The notes: a model not told the origin generated them from the sequence alone. A stretch of 64,000 bases of DNA from Candidatus Roseilinea sp. (GCA_025998955.1 AP024676.1:4524001-4588000), one strand, 5' to 3'; positions 8,053-16,968 are shown, numbered from the stretch's first letter. A program made the numbers and translations.

Positions 8053-9129
8053 ATGACCACAAGCAACGGACATTCGCCTCAATCCCTCGCGCCGGCTGCG
8101 CCGACCGCCAACGTGCTGTTGCAGGTGCGCGATCTGAAGATGCACTTCGCAATCACCAAGGGCGTCTTCGGCGGCGTCAAGGGCCACGTGAAGGCGGTGG
8201 ATGACGTGACCTTCGACGTCAACCTCGGTGAGACGCTCGGCCTGGTGGGCGAGAGCGGCTGCGGCAAGACCACCGTCGGGCGCTGTATCGTGCGCGCCTA
8301 CAAGCCGACTACCGGCCAGATGTTGTTTTACGGTGATGGCAACGTCGTAGACCTGGCTACACTGAACGAAGACCAGCTCAAGCCCTACCGCCGCGATATC
8401 CGCATGATCTTCCAGGATCCGTACTCGTCGCTGAACCCGCGCATGCCGGTGTTCGAGAATGTGTGCGAAGCGCTGGTGAACCTGACGAACATCCGCGGCA
8501 GCGAGATGGAGGATCGCGTGAAAGAAGCGATTGTGCGCGTCGGCCTGCGCCCCGAGTACATCCGCCGCTTTCCGCACGCCTTCTCCGGCGGAGAACGTCA
8601 ACGCATCGTCATCGCTCGGGCGCTGGTCACCAACCCGAAGCTGGTCATTTGCGACGAAGCCGTTGCCGCACTCGACGTGTCCATCCGCGCCCAGGTGCTC
8701 AACTTGCTGGAGCGGCTGCGTCAGGAATTGAACCTCACCTACCTGTTCGTCTCACACGACTTGAGCGTGGTGCGCTACATCTGCGATCGGGTGGTGGTGA
8801 TGTACGTTGGGCGGATCGTGGAAGTCGCACCGGTGAACGAGTTGTTCCGCCAGCCCAAGCATCCCTATACCGAAGCGCTGATGTCGTCGGTGCCGATCCA
8901 GAACCCGCGCCATCGCAACAAGGAAGCGCGCATCCGGCTGGAGGGTGAGGTGGCCGACCCGTCCAACCCGCCGACCGGCTGCTACTTCCACCCGCGCTGC
9001 CGTTACGCGCAGGAACGCTGCCGGCACGAGACGCCGGCTTTGCGCGACATCGGCGGCGGCCGGCAGGTGGCCTGCCACTTCGCCGAGGAATTGGAGCTGC
9101 GCGGCGCCGTGCTGGGCGATGTAGCATAG
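8053..9129 (+). CDS. ABC transporter ATP-binding protein, DppF/OppF type
   Basis: The second ATPase of the importer has 358 residues. It shows Walker A GESGCGKTTVGR, Q-loop FQDPYSSLNPRM, signature FSGGERQRIVIARAL, Walker B LVICDEAVAALDVSI and the switch SHDLSVVRYICDRV. The C-terminal extension has GCYFHPRCRYA with further Cys. The Walker B region has DEAVAALD where DEPVSALD is usual; the catalytic Glu is kept. A GGATGGAGTG site precedes ATG 8053. It is the last gene of the transport cluster. Confidence 0.93.
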   Translation: MTTSNGHSPQSLAPAAPTANVLLQVRDLKMHFAITKGVFGGVKGHVKAVDDVTFDVNLGETLGLVGESGCGKTTVGRCIVRAYKPTTGQMLFYGDGNVVDLATLNEDQLKPYRRDIRMIFQDPYSSLNPRMPVFENVCEALVNLTNIRGSEMEDRVKEAIVRVGLRPEYIRRFPHAFSGGERQRIVIARALVTNPKLVICDEAVAALDVSIRAQVLNLLERLRQELNLTYLFVSHDLSVVRYICDRVVVMYVGRIVEVAPVNELFRQPKHPYTEALMSSVPIQNPRHRNKEARIRLEGEVADPSNPPTGCYFHPRCRYAQERCRHETPALRDIGGGRQVACHFAEELELRGAVLGDVA

Positions 9130-9200
9130 CGAGTAAACACGTTCACCGTGCGACGGAGAAGCATGCGCGTGTCGCCGCGATCAATCACCGGTGACTCGAA

Positions 9201-9584
9201 ATGCGTTATTATCGGATTGCCGATCGGCGAGTAGTGAAGTCTTCGACTGCACGCACGCTGATTCAGGAGAGCGAGCCGGTCGTCAGCACTCAGGTCGTCA
9301 ACGAGGTGTGCATCAATCTACTACGGCAGGCGAATTTCACCGAGGAACAGATTGGCCGACTAGTCGAATCGTTCTATGCCAAATGTCGCGTAGTCGAATT
9401 GACCCGGGCGGTCTTGCTTGAAGCATCCAGTCTGCGCTAACGGTATTCCCTCTCTTTCTGGGATAGCATGATCGTGGCAAGCGCGCTGAGTGCTGGTGTG
9501 GCTATCCTGTATTCCGAGGACAGGCATCACGGGTTAAACATCGAGGATCAGCTCCACATACGTAACCCTTTCATCGTTGCATAG
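9201..9584 (+). pseudogene. PIN-domain (VapC-like) toxin remnant
   Basis: The frame from ATG 9201 encodes the middle of a PIN-type RNase (ARTLIQESEPVVSTQVVNEV and an LTRAVLLEASSL helix). It is stopped by TAA at 9438-9440. Reading on in the same frame gives a perfect PIN C terminus (SFWDSMIVASALSAGVAILY, then SEDRHHGLNIEDQLHIRNPF) to TAG at 9582. The N-terminal strand with the first catalytic Asp is not recognisable. The gene therefore has a truncated start and one nonsense codon, with no antitoxin gene beside it. PIN identity is confident; loss of function is an inference. Confidence 0.75.
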
Positions 9585-9668
9585 GCGACGTTAGCACGAG
9601 AACCAAGAGCGCATCCTGGAACCCATCCGTTGGCTTCAGCTTTCAGGCCAAGGACGAATCCAATCACT

Positions 9669-11354
9669 ATGCATCGCCGAATCGCTCTGGCGCCATTCAT
9701 TGCATTGAGCGTCGCGCTGGTGTTCGTAACACTCCAGCCGGAGATCAGCACTGCCCAACAGGCGACGCCCACGCCGCGTCCCACGCGCACCCCGCGCCCG
9801 ATGCCTTCGCCGACCCCGGCACGCATCAGCGCCGTCATTGCCGTTGACGCTGCAGCGGAAGGCGTGCCGTTCAGCCCGCGCATGCTGGGCAACAACCTGC
9901 CGGCCTGGTTGAAGCGCCAGGTCTTCGAGCATCCGGTCTTCCGCGCGCGCGTCGTCGCTTCCGGCATCCGCATGTTGCGCATCCCCGGCGGCAGTTGGAG
10001 CGACGAATACGGCTGGCTGAGCTGCGAGACCGGCGTGGATCAGCCGGGCGCCTTCCCCTGCCGCTTCCCTTGGGCAGCGCGCCCCACCGACTTCATCAAC
10101 TTCCTCAAGGCGACCGGCATCGAGGCGATGTATACCGTCAACGTGAACTACACCGCCCAGGAGGCCGCAGCGCTGGTTGCCTTCTTCAACAGCGCCATCA
10201 CCGACACCACGCGCATCGGCCTCGACATTCGCGGCACCGACTGGTATACCGCCGGCCGTTGGGCGCAACTGCGCGCGGCCGGCGGCAACGCCGAGCCGCT
10301 CGGCATCCGGCTGTGGGAGATCGGCAACGAGGTGTACGGCGGCAAACCGGTGGTGAAGGGCTGCCCGAGGAACGGCTGGGAGAACACGTGGACGTGCAGC
10401 GGCGAGGAATATATCAAGGGCAACGCCGAGCACGACGGGTTCATCAAGATGCGCGCCGCGATGCTGGCCGTTGACCCGACGATCCAGGTGGGCGCGGTCG
10501 GCCACGAATCGTCGTTGGGCCGAGGATGGGCCTACAACGTGCTGCTTCATGGCGGCCAGGTCATGGACTACTACGTCGTCCATACGTATCCCCAGTACTA
10601 CAACTACGGCAATCCGCGTCGCGAGATCGAGCACATCCTGGGCATCCCGCAGCGGCTGTGGCCGAAGATCAAATCTGAGGCGGAGATGGCGTTCGCCGAC
10701 GTAGCCGGCGGCCGGCAAATCCCCATCGTCGTCAACGAGTTCGGCATCGTGCCGGAGTGGGGCAAAGAGGACTTCCGCAATTACATGAACAAGCACGTCG
10801 CTGCTCTGTTCATCGCCGACTCGATCGGGCAGATGATCGTGAACGGCTATGCGATGGCGGCGCATTGGAACGTGATGAACGGCCCCAGCCCTGAACTGAG
10901 CAACCGGATGGTCAACGAGTTCGGGTTGATGTTCGACTATGAGCGCGACCCGAAGATGACCCGCCAACCCAAATACTACGTCTATCCAATCTGGGCACGC
11001 TTCGGCGACCGCATCCTGCCGGCGAATTCTTCCGCCGACCCGGCGCGCGAGCTGAGCGTCTATGCCGGCCGCGCCGGCGCCGGCACAGTCTCGGTGCTGG
11101 TCATCAACAAGAGCGAGCGCCCGGCTGATGTGCAGATCACGCTAAACGGCGTGCGACGCATCACCGACGGACGAGTAGATAGCCTGACCGCCACCTCTGC
11201 CGATGCGACCGCCGCTGCGTTCAACGGCGTGGCCGATCCGAAAGACGACCTCTCCGATGCGCCGTCTCTGCCGTTGAAGGGCAGCCCAACCGGCCGGCTC
11301 AGTTATACCTTCGCGCCGTATTCGATCACGCTGCTGCGGCTTAGCGTGCAGTAG
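9669..11354 (+). CDS. Secreted GH-A clan glycoside hydrolase, arabinofuranosidase-like
   Basis: The 561-residue protein starts with a signal peptide (RRIALAPFIALSVALVFV) and a Thr/Pro/Arg linker, then a TIM-barrel hydrolase domain. WEIGNEVYGG places the likely acid/base at Glu 221, and VVNEFGIVPEW the likely nucleophile at Glu 357, the GH51-like pattern. A C-terminal beta domain ends with a typical LSYTFAPYSITLLRL strand. It probably cleaves arabinose- or xylose-containing polysaccharides outside the cell. ATG 9669 is preferred over an upstream in-frame start because it begins directly at the signal peptide. The exact GH family needs a profile search. Confidence 0.8.
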   Translation: MHRRIALAPFIALSVALVFVTLQPEISTAQQATPTPRPTRTPRPMPSPTPARISAVIAVDAAAEGVPFSPRMLGNNLPAWLKRQVFEHPVFRARVVASGIRMLRIPGGSWSDEYGWLSCETGVDQPGAFPCRFPWAARPTDFINFLKATGIEAMYTVNVNYTAQEAAALVAFFNSAITDTTRIGLDIRGTDWYTAGRWAQLRAAGGNAEPLGIRLWEIGNEVYGGKPVVKGCPRNGWENTWTCSGEEYIKGNAEHDGFIKMRAAMLAVDPTIQVGAVGHESSLGRGWAYNVLLHGGQVMDYYVVHTYPQYYNYGNPRREIEHILGIPQRLWPKIKSEAEMAFADVAGGRQIPIVVNEFGIVPEWGKEDFRNYMNKHVAALFIADSIGQMIVNGYAMAAHWNVMNGPSPELSNRMVNEFGLMFDYERDPKMTRQPKYYVYPIWARFGDRILPANSSADPARELSVYAGRAGAGTVSVLVINKSERPADVQITLNGVRRITDGRVDSLTATSADATAAAFNGVADPKDDLSDAPSLPLKGSPTGRLSYTFAPYSITLLRLSVQ

Positions 11355-11357
11355 GCA

Positions 11358-12626
11358 TCATGGCCGGCGCGACCGCGCGTATGCTTTCATCGCTTCCCAC
11401 AGCGGCGTGGGCGTGAAGTCCGGTTCGAGCATGCGGAAGTAGTACCACGACTGGTTCTTCTCGGCGTCGCCCGGCCGCTTGAAGAACCACACGCTCATCA
11501 CGCCGACCCACGGCCACTCTGCCCGCGCGCGCTCGAAGAGCATGGGCACATAGCGCGCCTGCTGCTCCGGCGTTACCCTGCCAAAACGGGTGAGGTCGGC
11601 GATGGACGGGTCGTTAGGCACGGCGTTCCAGTTCACCTCGCTCAGCCAGATCGGTTTGTGCGCGTCGCCGTTGCGCACCATGATGTCGCGCATCAGCACG
11701 TGCCGCGCCACGTTGGTTTGCAACGGGTTCAGCCGCCGGTCATACGGCCCACTGAACAGGCCGTAGCCCTGCGCCGCCGCCACATCGAAGCAGCGCCCTG
11801 CGCCGGCCTGGTACATGCGCTGAAGGAAGATCAGGTCGTCGAAGCCGCCGCCGGGATAGCCGCCGCCGTCCTGCGCGATGGTCGGCGCGAGCGCGGCGGC
11901 AATCACCACGTTGTTCGCATCCACGCGCTTCAGCCGCGCGTGCGCCAGGCACAGCAGCCGAGCGTAGTCCTCCGGGTTGGCGCGCTGGTTGCCCCACTCC
12001 GGAAAGATGTTCGGCTCGTTCCAAATCTGCCAGTGGGTGACACGGCCTTTGTAGCGCCGAGCGACGACCTCGACGAAATCGGCAAAGTCCTCGAAGCGCG
12101 CCGGCGGTCCGAACTCGCCCAGGTCGGCGTAGCCGGCGTGCGCCCAGGCCGGCGGTGCGCCCAGCCGAGCAATGATCCTCAGGCCGTAGCGCTCGGCCAG
12201 CGCAACGATGTTGTCATACTTGTCCCACGCGCTGCGATACGGCTGGTTGCGCCGGTCCTCGAAGTCGCCTTTGCCGTGGATTTCGATGTCCGACCAGGTG
12301 AAGGGTTGGCGGATCCACGCGAAGCCGGCGTCGCGGATCATCTGCAGGCTGCGCTCGCGCTTGGCTTCCTCGACTTCCTGTTCCAAGAAGGTGTTCACGC
12401 CGAGCGGGTTATCGGGCAGGTGCTGAATGTCCGCATCGGGGGCGAGTTGCAGGGGCGGGCGCGTCTGGTCGAGCGCCAGGTTCCACAGCGCGCGCAATTG
12501 GGCAACTCGGTTCTCCTCGCCGGTCAGGTAGAAGAACCGTTCAGCGGCCGCGGGCGAAGCCAGCCACACGCCCAAGCCGATGACCAACCCTGCGATCAAC
12601 AGGGATAAAACCGACTGAGGACGCAT
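11358..12626 (-). CDS. Membrane-anchored GH-A clan glycoside hydrolase (GH5/GH39-like)
   Basis: The 422-residue protein has an N-terminal membrane anchor (VLSLLIAGLVIGLGVWLAS) followed by a TIM-barrel domain. IWNEPNIFPEW carries the acid/base Glu and KPIWLSEVNWN the likely nucleophile Glu, with WIRQPFTWSDIE near the start. It probably acts on a beta-linked polysaccharide at the cell surface. The start is set at 12626 because an upstream extension would consist of a dispersed repeat and overlap the HNH gene. It converges on the previous hydrolase with 3 bp between stops. Substrate and family number are uncertain. Confidence 0.8.
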   Translation of the reverse strand: MRPQSVLSLLIAGLVIGLGVWLASPAAAERFFYLTGEENRVAQLRALWNLALDQTRPPLQLAPDADIQHLPDNPLGVNTFLEQEVEEAKRERSLQMIRDAGFAWIRQPFTWSDIEIHGKGDFEDRRNQPYRSAWDKYDNIVALAERYGLRIIARLGAPPAWAHAGYADLGEFGPPARFEDFADFVEVVARRYKGRVTHWQIWNEPNIFPEWGNQRANPEDYARLLCLAHARLKRVDANNVVIAAALAPTIAQDGGGYPGGGFDDLIFLQRMYQAGAGRCFDVAAAQGYGLFSGPYDRRLNPLQTNVARHVLMRDIMVRNGDAHKPIWLSEVNWNAVPNDPSIADLTRFGRVTPEQQARYVPMLFERARAEWPWVGVMSVWFFKRPGDAEKNQSWYYFRMLEPDFTPTPLWEAMKAYARSRRP

Positions 12627-12658
12627 GACGTGAGACGTAAGACGCGTGACGCGAAAGG
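12624..12658. repeat. ACGTAAGACGC-type repeat
   Basis: The segment contains GACGTGAGACGTAAGACGCG, which matches the ACGTAAGACGCAAGAC stretch at about 335-350. It lies between the hydrolase start and the HNH gene stop and would add spurious residues if the hydrolase start were placed upstream. Confidence 0.5.
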
Positions 12659-12673
12659 ATTGGCGTCGGCCGG

Positions 12674-13177
12674 TCACGAATCGTCCGACCCGTTCACGTT
12701 GAGGTATTTGCGCCACACGTCATTGGTCGCCATCGTGAGCAGCGCCATCGCCCAGAAGCGCGGACGGTGCGGCTTGCGCAACAAGGTCATCCCGGCCTCC
12801 TCAGGGGTGCGGTTGCCCTTCTTGCGGTTGCACGCCCCACACGCTGCGACCACGTTCTCCCACTCCGTACGCCCGCCGCGCGAGCGGGGGATGACGTGGT
12901 CAATCGTCAGGTTCTCCCGGCCGGGTTGCGCGCCGCAGTACTGACAGGTGTAATCGTCCCGCAGCAGCAGCGCGCGCCGCGAGAGCGGCAGCGGCAGGTT
13001 GTGCGGTACGCGTACGTAATGAAGCAGCCGGATGACCTGAGGCACCGGCAGTTGCAATCGCTCGCTGCGGATCACTGCGTCGGACGCCTCGATCAACTCC
13101 GCTCGCTGCACCATCAGCAGGTGGATGGCGCGGGGCACGGGAACGACGCTAAGCGGTTCGTACGTGACGTTGAGCAC
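12674..13177 (-). CDS. HNH endonuclease family protein
   Basis: The 167-residue protein holds an HNH nuclease module: RDDYTCQYCG, then NLTIDHVIPRSRGG, then WENVVAACGACNRKKGNRTP. The two CxxC pairs bind a structural zinc and the His in DHVIP is the general base of the family. The N-terminal half (VPVPRAIHLLMVQRAELI) is the one seen in the widespread stand-alone chromosomal HNH proteins of many bacteria. It is not inside an intron or intein here. Its role is unknown; DNA nicking or repair are possibilities. Confidence 0.88.
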   Translation of the reverse strand: MLNVTYEPLSVVPVPRAIHLLMVQRAELIEASDAVIRSERLQLPVPQVIRLLHYVRVPHNLPLPLSRRALLLRDDYTCQYCGAQPGRENLTIDHVIPRSRGGRTEWENVVAACGACNRKKGNRTPEEAGMTLLRKPHRPRFWAMALLTMATNDVWRKYLNVNGSDDS

Positions 13178-13537
13178 CAGGACCCGGCGAAGCGACGGCG
13201 CTGTACTGTGATAAACGGTTATGCTTTCTGGTTTCTCGTCCCCTTACTCCAAAAACCTACTACTAACCTGTGAAATTCTACACTTGCCGGATTAAGGCGT
13301 TTTAAGGAAAGGGCCGGTTCGGCGTCTGGGATGCGTTCGCCAACGGGGACAGACCCGCCCCGACGGAAACGCCTGGGCCGAAAGGGGCAGGATGCGCGCG
13401 GCTTGCCCGTATGCTCAGCGCCGGGATTGATCCCAGCGCGACTGAAGCGAATATCGCTGCGGGCCGGTCTGCGCTCCCCCATTTTGAAATGCACACCAAT
13501 GCATCTCTCGGCGTCCAGATCGGCTATATTCCAGCAT
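13178..13537. other. Intergenic region between divergent genes
   Basis: No protein gene is supported. The region holds the second two-hairpin element (13350-13475) and a TATATT hexamer (13525-13530) just upstream of the next ATG. The first part (13178-13349) should carry the promoter of the HNH gene, but no clear hexamer pair was found. Confidence 0.5.
13350..13475 (+). repeat. Two-hairpin dispersed element, copy B
   Basis: This copy matches 152-268 in order and orientation. Its second hairpin is intact apart from one G-T pair (GCGCCGGGAT 13417-13426, ATCCCAGCGC 13429-13438), while the first hairpin has decayed on its left side. The blocks GGATGCGCGCGGCTTGCCC and TCTGCGCT are conserved. Confidence 0.7.
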
Positions 13538-13777
13538 ATGCTGTCGGATTCGGCCAAAGTCGCCCGAGTGCTCGCGCTAATCCTCATCTGCGTCGCAGCC
13601 GTTGCCGGCGTCGTGCTGATGGCGCAGAGCGCGGTGCAAGGTGTGGTGCTCGTGTTAAGCGCCGGCTTACTGGGCGCGGCCTACGCGCGGTGGGTGCTGA
13701 ACTGGCATCCAGAGGTAGATGGAACCGAACCGGCGCGCCGGCCCGAACCTACGCCGGAGGATGCTAAGGGGCGATAG
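13538..13777 (+). CDS. Small membrane protein, unknown function
   Basis: The 79-residue protein has two hydrophobic segments (VARVLALILICVAAVAGVVL and VVLVLSAGLLGAAYARWVL) and a polar C-terminal tail. It is not recognised. ATG 13538 is chosen because TATATT at 13525-13530 lies 7 nt upstream, giving a leaderless start, and because any longer frame would run through the two-hairpin repeat. It converges on the next gene with 8 bp between stops. Confidence 0.6.
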   Translation: MLSDSAKVARVLALILICVAAVAGVVLMAQSAVQGVVLVLSAGLLGAAYARWVLNWHPEVDGTEPARRPEPTPEDAKGR

Positions 13778-13785
13778 CCGGAAGC

Positions 13786-14565
13786 TCAGCGCAGCGAGAA
13801 GCCCCGCACGTGCGTGTGGAAGCCCTCCTGCGGCGGCGGACGACGGTCAAGGATCTCGACGCGCACAGCCTGGATGATTTGCAACCCCGATGGGAAGGCG
13901 AATTCGATGCTGGGATCCACCAGGCGGGTCGTTCCTTCCTCGCGCATCGTGAACGACTGACCATCGGCCTGCTTCACGATTAGCGTGATCTCGAAATCCT
14001 CCATCGTCGCCAGATCCAATACCACAGCGCGCGCTTCGTGTGGCCGGGAATAACGCACCTCGAAAATGAACGGATTGTCGCCTTTGCCGCGCATGAGCGT
14101 GTCGAAGTTCGCGTCGAAGATGTCGGCCGGTTGCCCGATGTCAAGCTCCGAATGCTTGACGGTGACGACTTCTCCGCCGACTTCGACTTTCGTTTCGACC
14201 AACCGGGATTCGGCAATGGCCGAGGACAACGCCGATAGCACATCGGCGTTCGTGCCAACGACGGCCATCAGCAGGCGATCGAGCACCATGCCGGCGGAGA
14301 ATCCAAGCGTGAACATGAAGGCCACGGCCAGCCGGCCGGGGCGGCGCGTGGAGACGACCGCATCCGCCTGCGGCGCGCGCACGCTGCCTGGTGCGAGCTG
14401 CGGCAGCGCCGGTGACCGCCCCGACGCGATTGCGATGAGCACCGCGCCGCCGAGCAGGAGCGCCATGACTCCCCACAGCCAGCCGCCGGCCACGAGCACC
14501 AGCCCGATGGCCGCACCGGTCAGAGCGATCAGCAGTGTAGAAGGCGCATGATGCTCCAACTTCAT
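13786..14565 (-). CDS. Membrane protein with extracytoplasmic beta domain
   Basis: The 259-residue protein begins with a hydrophobic pair (LLIALTGAAIGLVLVAGGWL and VMALLLGGAVLIAIASG) and has a third helix (LAVAFMFTLGFSAGMVLDRL). A soluble C-terminal domain rich in beta strands follows (EVRYSRPHEARAVVLDLATM, FAFPSGLQIIQAVRVEILD). The latter loosely resembles a discoidin-type carbohydrate-binding fold, but no diagnostic motif is seen. The start at 14565 follows a TATACT hexamer (complement of 14574-14579) by 8 nt, again leaderless. The function is not recognised. Confidence 0.6.
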   Translation of the reverse strand: MKLEHHAPSTLLIALTGAAIGLVLVAGGWLWGVMALLLGGAVLIAIASGRSPALPQLAPGSVRAPQADAVVSTRRPGRLAVAFMFTLGFSAGMVLDRLLMAVVGTNADVLSALSSAIAESRLVETKVEVGGEVVTVKHSELDIGQPADIFDANFDTLMRGKGDNPFIFEVRYSRPHEARAVVLDLATMEDFEITLIVKQADGQSFTMREEGTTRLVDPSIEFAFPSGLQIIQAVRVEILDRRPPPQEGFHTHVRGFSLR

Positions 14566-14573
14566 CACCGTGA

Positions 14574-14594
14574 AGTATAGCCATCGGCTACAAT
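14574..14594. promoter_or_regulatory. Divergent -10 elements
   Basis: TATACT on the minus strand (14574-14579) serves the membrane protein with an 8 nt gap to its ATG. TACAAT on the plus strand (14589-14594) lies 54 nt upstream of the oxidoreductase gene. The two promoters are back to back within 21 bp. Confidence 0.45.
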
Positions 14595-14648
14595 CGAATC
14601 GCGCGCATACGCGATGCGCAACACGCAATCCACGATCCAACACTGCCC

Positions 14649-15818
14649 ATGACCCATTCCCTCCGCTACGCCATCGTCGGCGCGGGCGCAGGCATTGCCG
14701 AGTTGCATCTGCGCGCGCTGGCGCAACTGCCGGCCGCACGCATCGTCGGCATGGCCGACGTGAACGCAGAACGCGGCCAACCGCGCGCGGCTGAAGCCGG
14801 CTGTCCGTTCTTCACCGACCATCGCGCGATGATCGAAGCGACGCAGCCCGATGTCGTCGTCATCTGCACGCCCCATCCCTCACACCCGCAGATCGCGCTC
14901 GACGCCTTCGCGCGCGGCGCGCACGTCTTGACCGAGAAGCCGATCGCCGTTCAGATAGCCGATGCCGACCGCATGATCGCTGCCGCCGACGCCGCCGGCC
15001 GATTGCTGGCGGTTAACTTCCAGCAACGTTTCCGGCCGGTGATCGAGCGCGCCGTGCGTTTCATCGTCGAGGGTGAACTCGGCGCGCTCATGCGTGTCCA
15101 GGTCAGCGAAAGCTGGTATCGCACTGCTGCATACTACAAGCAAGCGCCGTGGCGTGGCACGTGGCTCGGCGAGGGTGGGGCGATCTTGATGAACCAGGCG
15201 ATTCACACGCTGGACTTGCTGTGTCACTTAGCCGGCCTGCCATCCAAGGTCTGGGGTTGGACGAAGACCCGCGTTCATGCGATCGAGTGCGAAGATACGG
15301 CGCAGGCGATGCTCGAGTTCGACAACGGCGCACCGGGCTACTTCACGGCGAGCACAGCCGAAGCAATCGGCGGCCCGCACCAGCGCATCTTGATCGTCGG
15401 CGAGCGCGGCGCGATCGAAATCGCCGACGCGCGGATCATCCTCACCCGCTTCGTGCGCGACGTGCGCGAGTTCGCTGCATATGAGCCTAGCCCGTATGCC
15501 TCGCCCGAAGCAGTGCAGGACGTGCTCGAGTTGCCGGGCGACGGTGGCGGCCATCTGGCCGTTTATCGCGACCTAGAGGCGGCGATGGTCGAGGGCCGGC
15601 AGCCGCGCGTGAACGGACGAGAAGCGCGCATGTCGCTGGAGCTGGCCAACGCGATCACCTACTCCGCTCACCTCGACCGGCCGGTGACGTTGCCGCTCGA
15701 CCGTGATGCCTATGCCGCTTTGCTGGCGCAATTGCGGGCCGGCGCCGCGCGCAACGAACAACGACTTCCGACTCCTCACTCCCAATTCCCAAACCTGGAG
15801 GGAAGCCGAGAGTCGTGA
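14649..15818 (+). CDS. Gfo/Idh/MocA family oxidoreductase
   Basis: This 389-residue NAD(P)-dependent dehydrogenase probably oxidises or reduces a sugar or inositol-like substrate. The Rossmann motif reads AIVGAGAGIAELHLRAL, with the NAD ribose-contacting region GMADVNAERG, and the catalytic EKP appears in HVLTEKPIAV. The C-terminal substrate domain has RGTWLGEGGAILMNQAIHTL, with the active-site DQ.IH-like pattern as NQAIH. It lies 31 bp before a sugar isomerase-like gene, a common pairing. The last dozen residues (RLPTPHSQFPNLEGSRES) come from a hairpin repeat that covers the stop codon. Confidence 0.9.
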   Translation: MTHSLRYAIVGAGAGIAELHLRALAQLPAARIVGMADVNAERGQPRAAEAGCPFFTDHRAMIEATQPDVVVICTPHPSHPQIALDAFARGAHVLTEKPIAVQIADADRMIAAADAAGRLLAVNFQQRFRPVIERAVRFIVEGELGALMRVQVSESWYRTAAYYKQAPWRGTWLGEGGAILMNQAIHTLDLLCHLAGLPSKVWGWTKTRVHAIECEDTAQAMLEFDNGAPGYFTASTAEAIGGPHQRILIVGERGAIEIADARIILTRFVRDVREFAAYEPSPYASPEAVQDVLELPGDGGGHLAVYRDLEAAMVEGRQPRVNGREARMSLELANAITYSAHLDRPVTLPLDRDAYAALLAQLRAGAARNEQRLPTPHSQFPNLEGSRES

Positions 15819-15823
15819 GTCGG
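15768..15823. repeat. Hairpin repeat over the oxidoreductase stop codon
   Basis: CCGACTCCTCACT (15768-15780) pairs imperfectly with AGTCGTGAGTCGG (15811-15823). The TGA stop at 15816-15818 is inside the right arm, so the repeat supplies the C-terminal tail of the protein. It belongs to the hairpin family discussed in the findings. Confidence 0.6.
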
Positions 15824-15849
15824 CAATCACCATTCACCAATCACCGATC

Positions 15850-16722
15850 ATGAAATTCGCCATCTTCACCGTGAGCACGCCCGAATGGACGCCGGAAGAA
15901 GCCGTGGTCGCGCTGAGGGCAGCCGGCTACGACGGCGTCGAGTGGCGCGTGACCGACGACCCGTTGATGAGCGGCAGCGGGCGTACCGTGGCCGGACACG
16001 GCCCGAACGTCGGCTTCTGGCAGGGCAACCGCTGCACGCTGTCGCTCGCGTCCCTGGTTGACGATGCGCCGCGCATCCGCGCGATGACCGCGGCGGCCGG
16101 CTTGGCAATGCCCAACGTCGGCACCTATGTCTCGTGTGAGGAGCCGAACTTGGTGGAGCACGCGATGAAGGGTGTGCAGGCGCTCGGCGCGCCGGCGCTG
16201 CGCGTGCGCGTGCCCAACTACGATGGCACTTCTCCGTATCTTGCCTTGCGCGACCGCGCGCTCGGACAGTATCGCGACGTAGAAGCGTTGGCCAGGCAAT
16301 ACGGCCTGAAGGCGCTCATCGAAATGCACATGAACAACATCGTGCCCAGCGCCAGCGCTTGTGCCGCGTTCGCCCGGCACTTCGACCCCAACCACGTCGG
16401 CATCATTCACGATTGCGGCAACATGGTGTTCGAGGGCTACGAGCAGTATCGGCTGGGCTTGGAGGTGCTCGGTCCCTACCTGGCGCATGTGCACGTCAAG
16501 AGTGCCAAGTGGGAAGCCGTCGGCGTGCGGGCCGACGGCAGCACCGAGTGGCGCACATCATTTGCGTCGCTCAAGTCCGGCATCGTGGACCTGCGCCGGC
16601 TGATGGACGCGCTGCGCGCCGTGGGCTACGATGGCTGGATTGCCTTCGAGGACTTTTCGACCGAGCAGCCGCTGGCGCAGCGCATCCGGGACAACCTCGC
16701 TTACCTCAAGAGTTTGCTCTGA
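15850..16722 (+). CDS. Sugar phosphate isomerase/epimerase-like TIM barrel
   Basis: The 290-residue protein belongs to the xylose isomerase-like TIM-barrel superfamily, whose members use a divalent metal to isomerise or epimerise sugars or keto acids. Supporting segments are AAGYDGVEWRV near residue 25, LIEMHMNNIVPS with a metal-ligand Glu, VGIIHDCGNMVFEGYE, and AHVHVKSAKWEAVG with the metal His. The C terminus has GYDGWIAFEDFSTEQPL with the last Glu ligand. It follows the oxidoreductase closely, which implies a shared sugar or inositol pathway. The precise reaction cannot be read from the sequence. Confidence 0.87.
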   Translation: MKFAIFTVSTPEWTPEEAVVALRAAGYDGVEWRVTDDPLMSGSGRTVAGHGPNVGFWQGNRCTLSLASLVDDAPRIRAMTAAAGLAMPNVGTYVSCEEPNLVEHAMKGVQALGAPALRVRVPNYDGTSPYLALRDRALGQYRDVEALARQYGLKALIEMHMNNIVPSASACAAFARHFDPNHVGIIHDCGNMVFEGYEQYRLGLEVLGPYLAHVHVKSAKWEAVGVRADGSTEWRTSFASLKSGIVDLRRLMDALRAVGYDGWIAFEDFSTEQPLAQRIRDNLAYLKSLL

Positions 16723-16792
16723 CCACGAAGAACACAAAGAGACGCAAAGAAGAAGATGTGCTTTTCGGCGCCCTTTCAACATCCCTTCGTGG
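16723..16792. repeat. CCACGAAG hairpin repeat
   Basis: CCACGAAG (16723-16730) and CTTCGTGG (16785-16792) bound a purine-rich segment (AACACAAAGAGACGCAAAG). The left arm touches the isomerase stop codon and the right arm ends 7 bp before the next gene. A related purine/pyrimidine segment lies at 49510-49575. Confidence 0.6.
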
Positions 16793-16968
16793 AGAATCTA
16801 TGAACACTCAGAAGGCGTTGCCCGTCATCGCGTCCATCGCCATCATCATCGGCGTCGCCATTTTGCGCGACCGGTCGAAGACGCTGGCTGCCATCTTGGC
16901 CACCATGCCGATCAACATCCCGTTGGGGTTGTGGGTGGTGTTCGGCGGCAGTAATACCAACTGCCACA

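Noticed and set aside
15703-15849. An N-terminal extension of 49 residues on the isomerase-like gene
   Set aside because: It would overlap the oxidoreductase gene and be encoded mostly by a hairpin repeat; family homology starts at ATG 15850.
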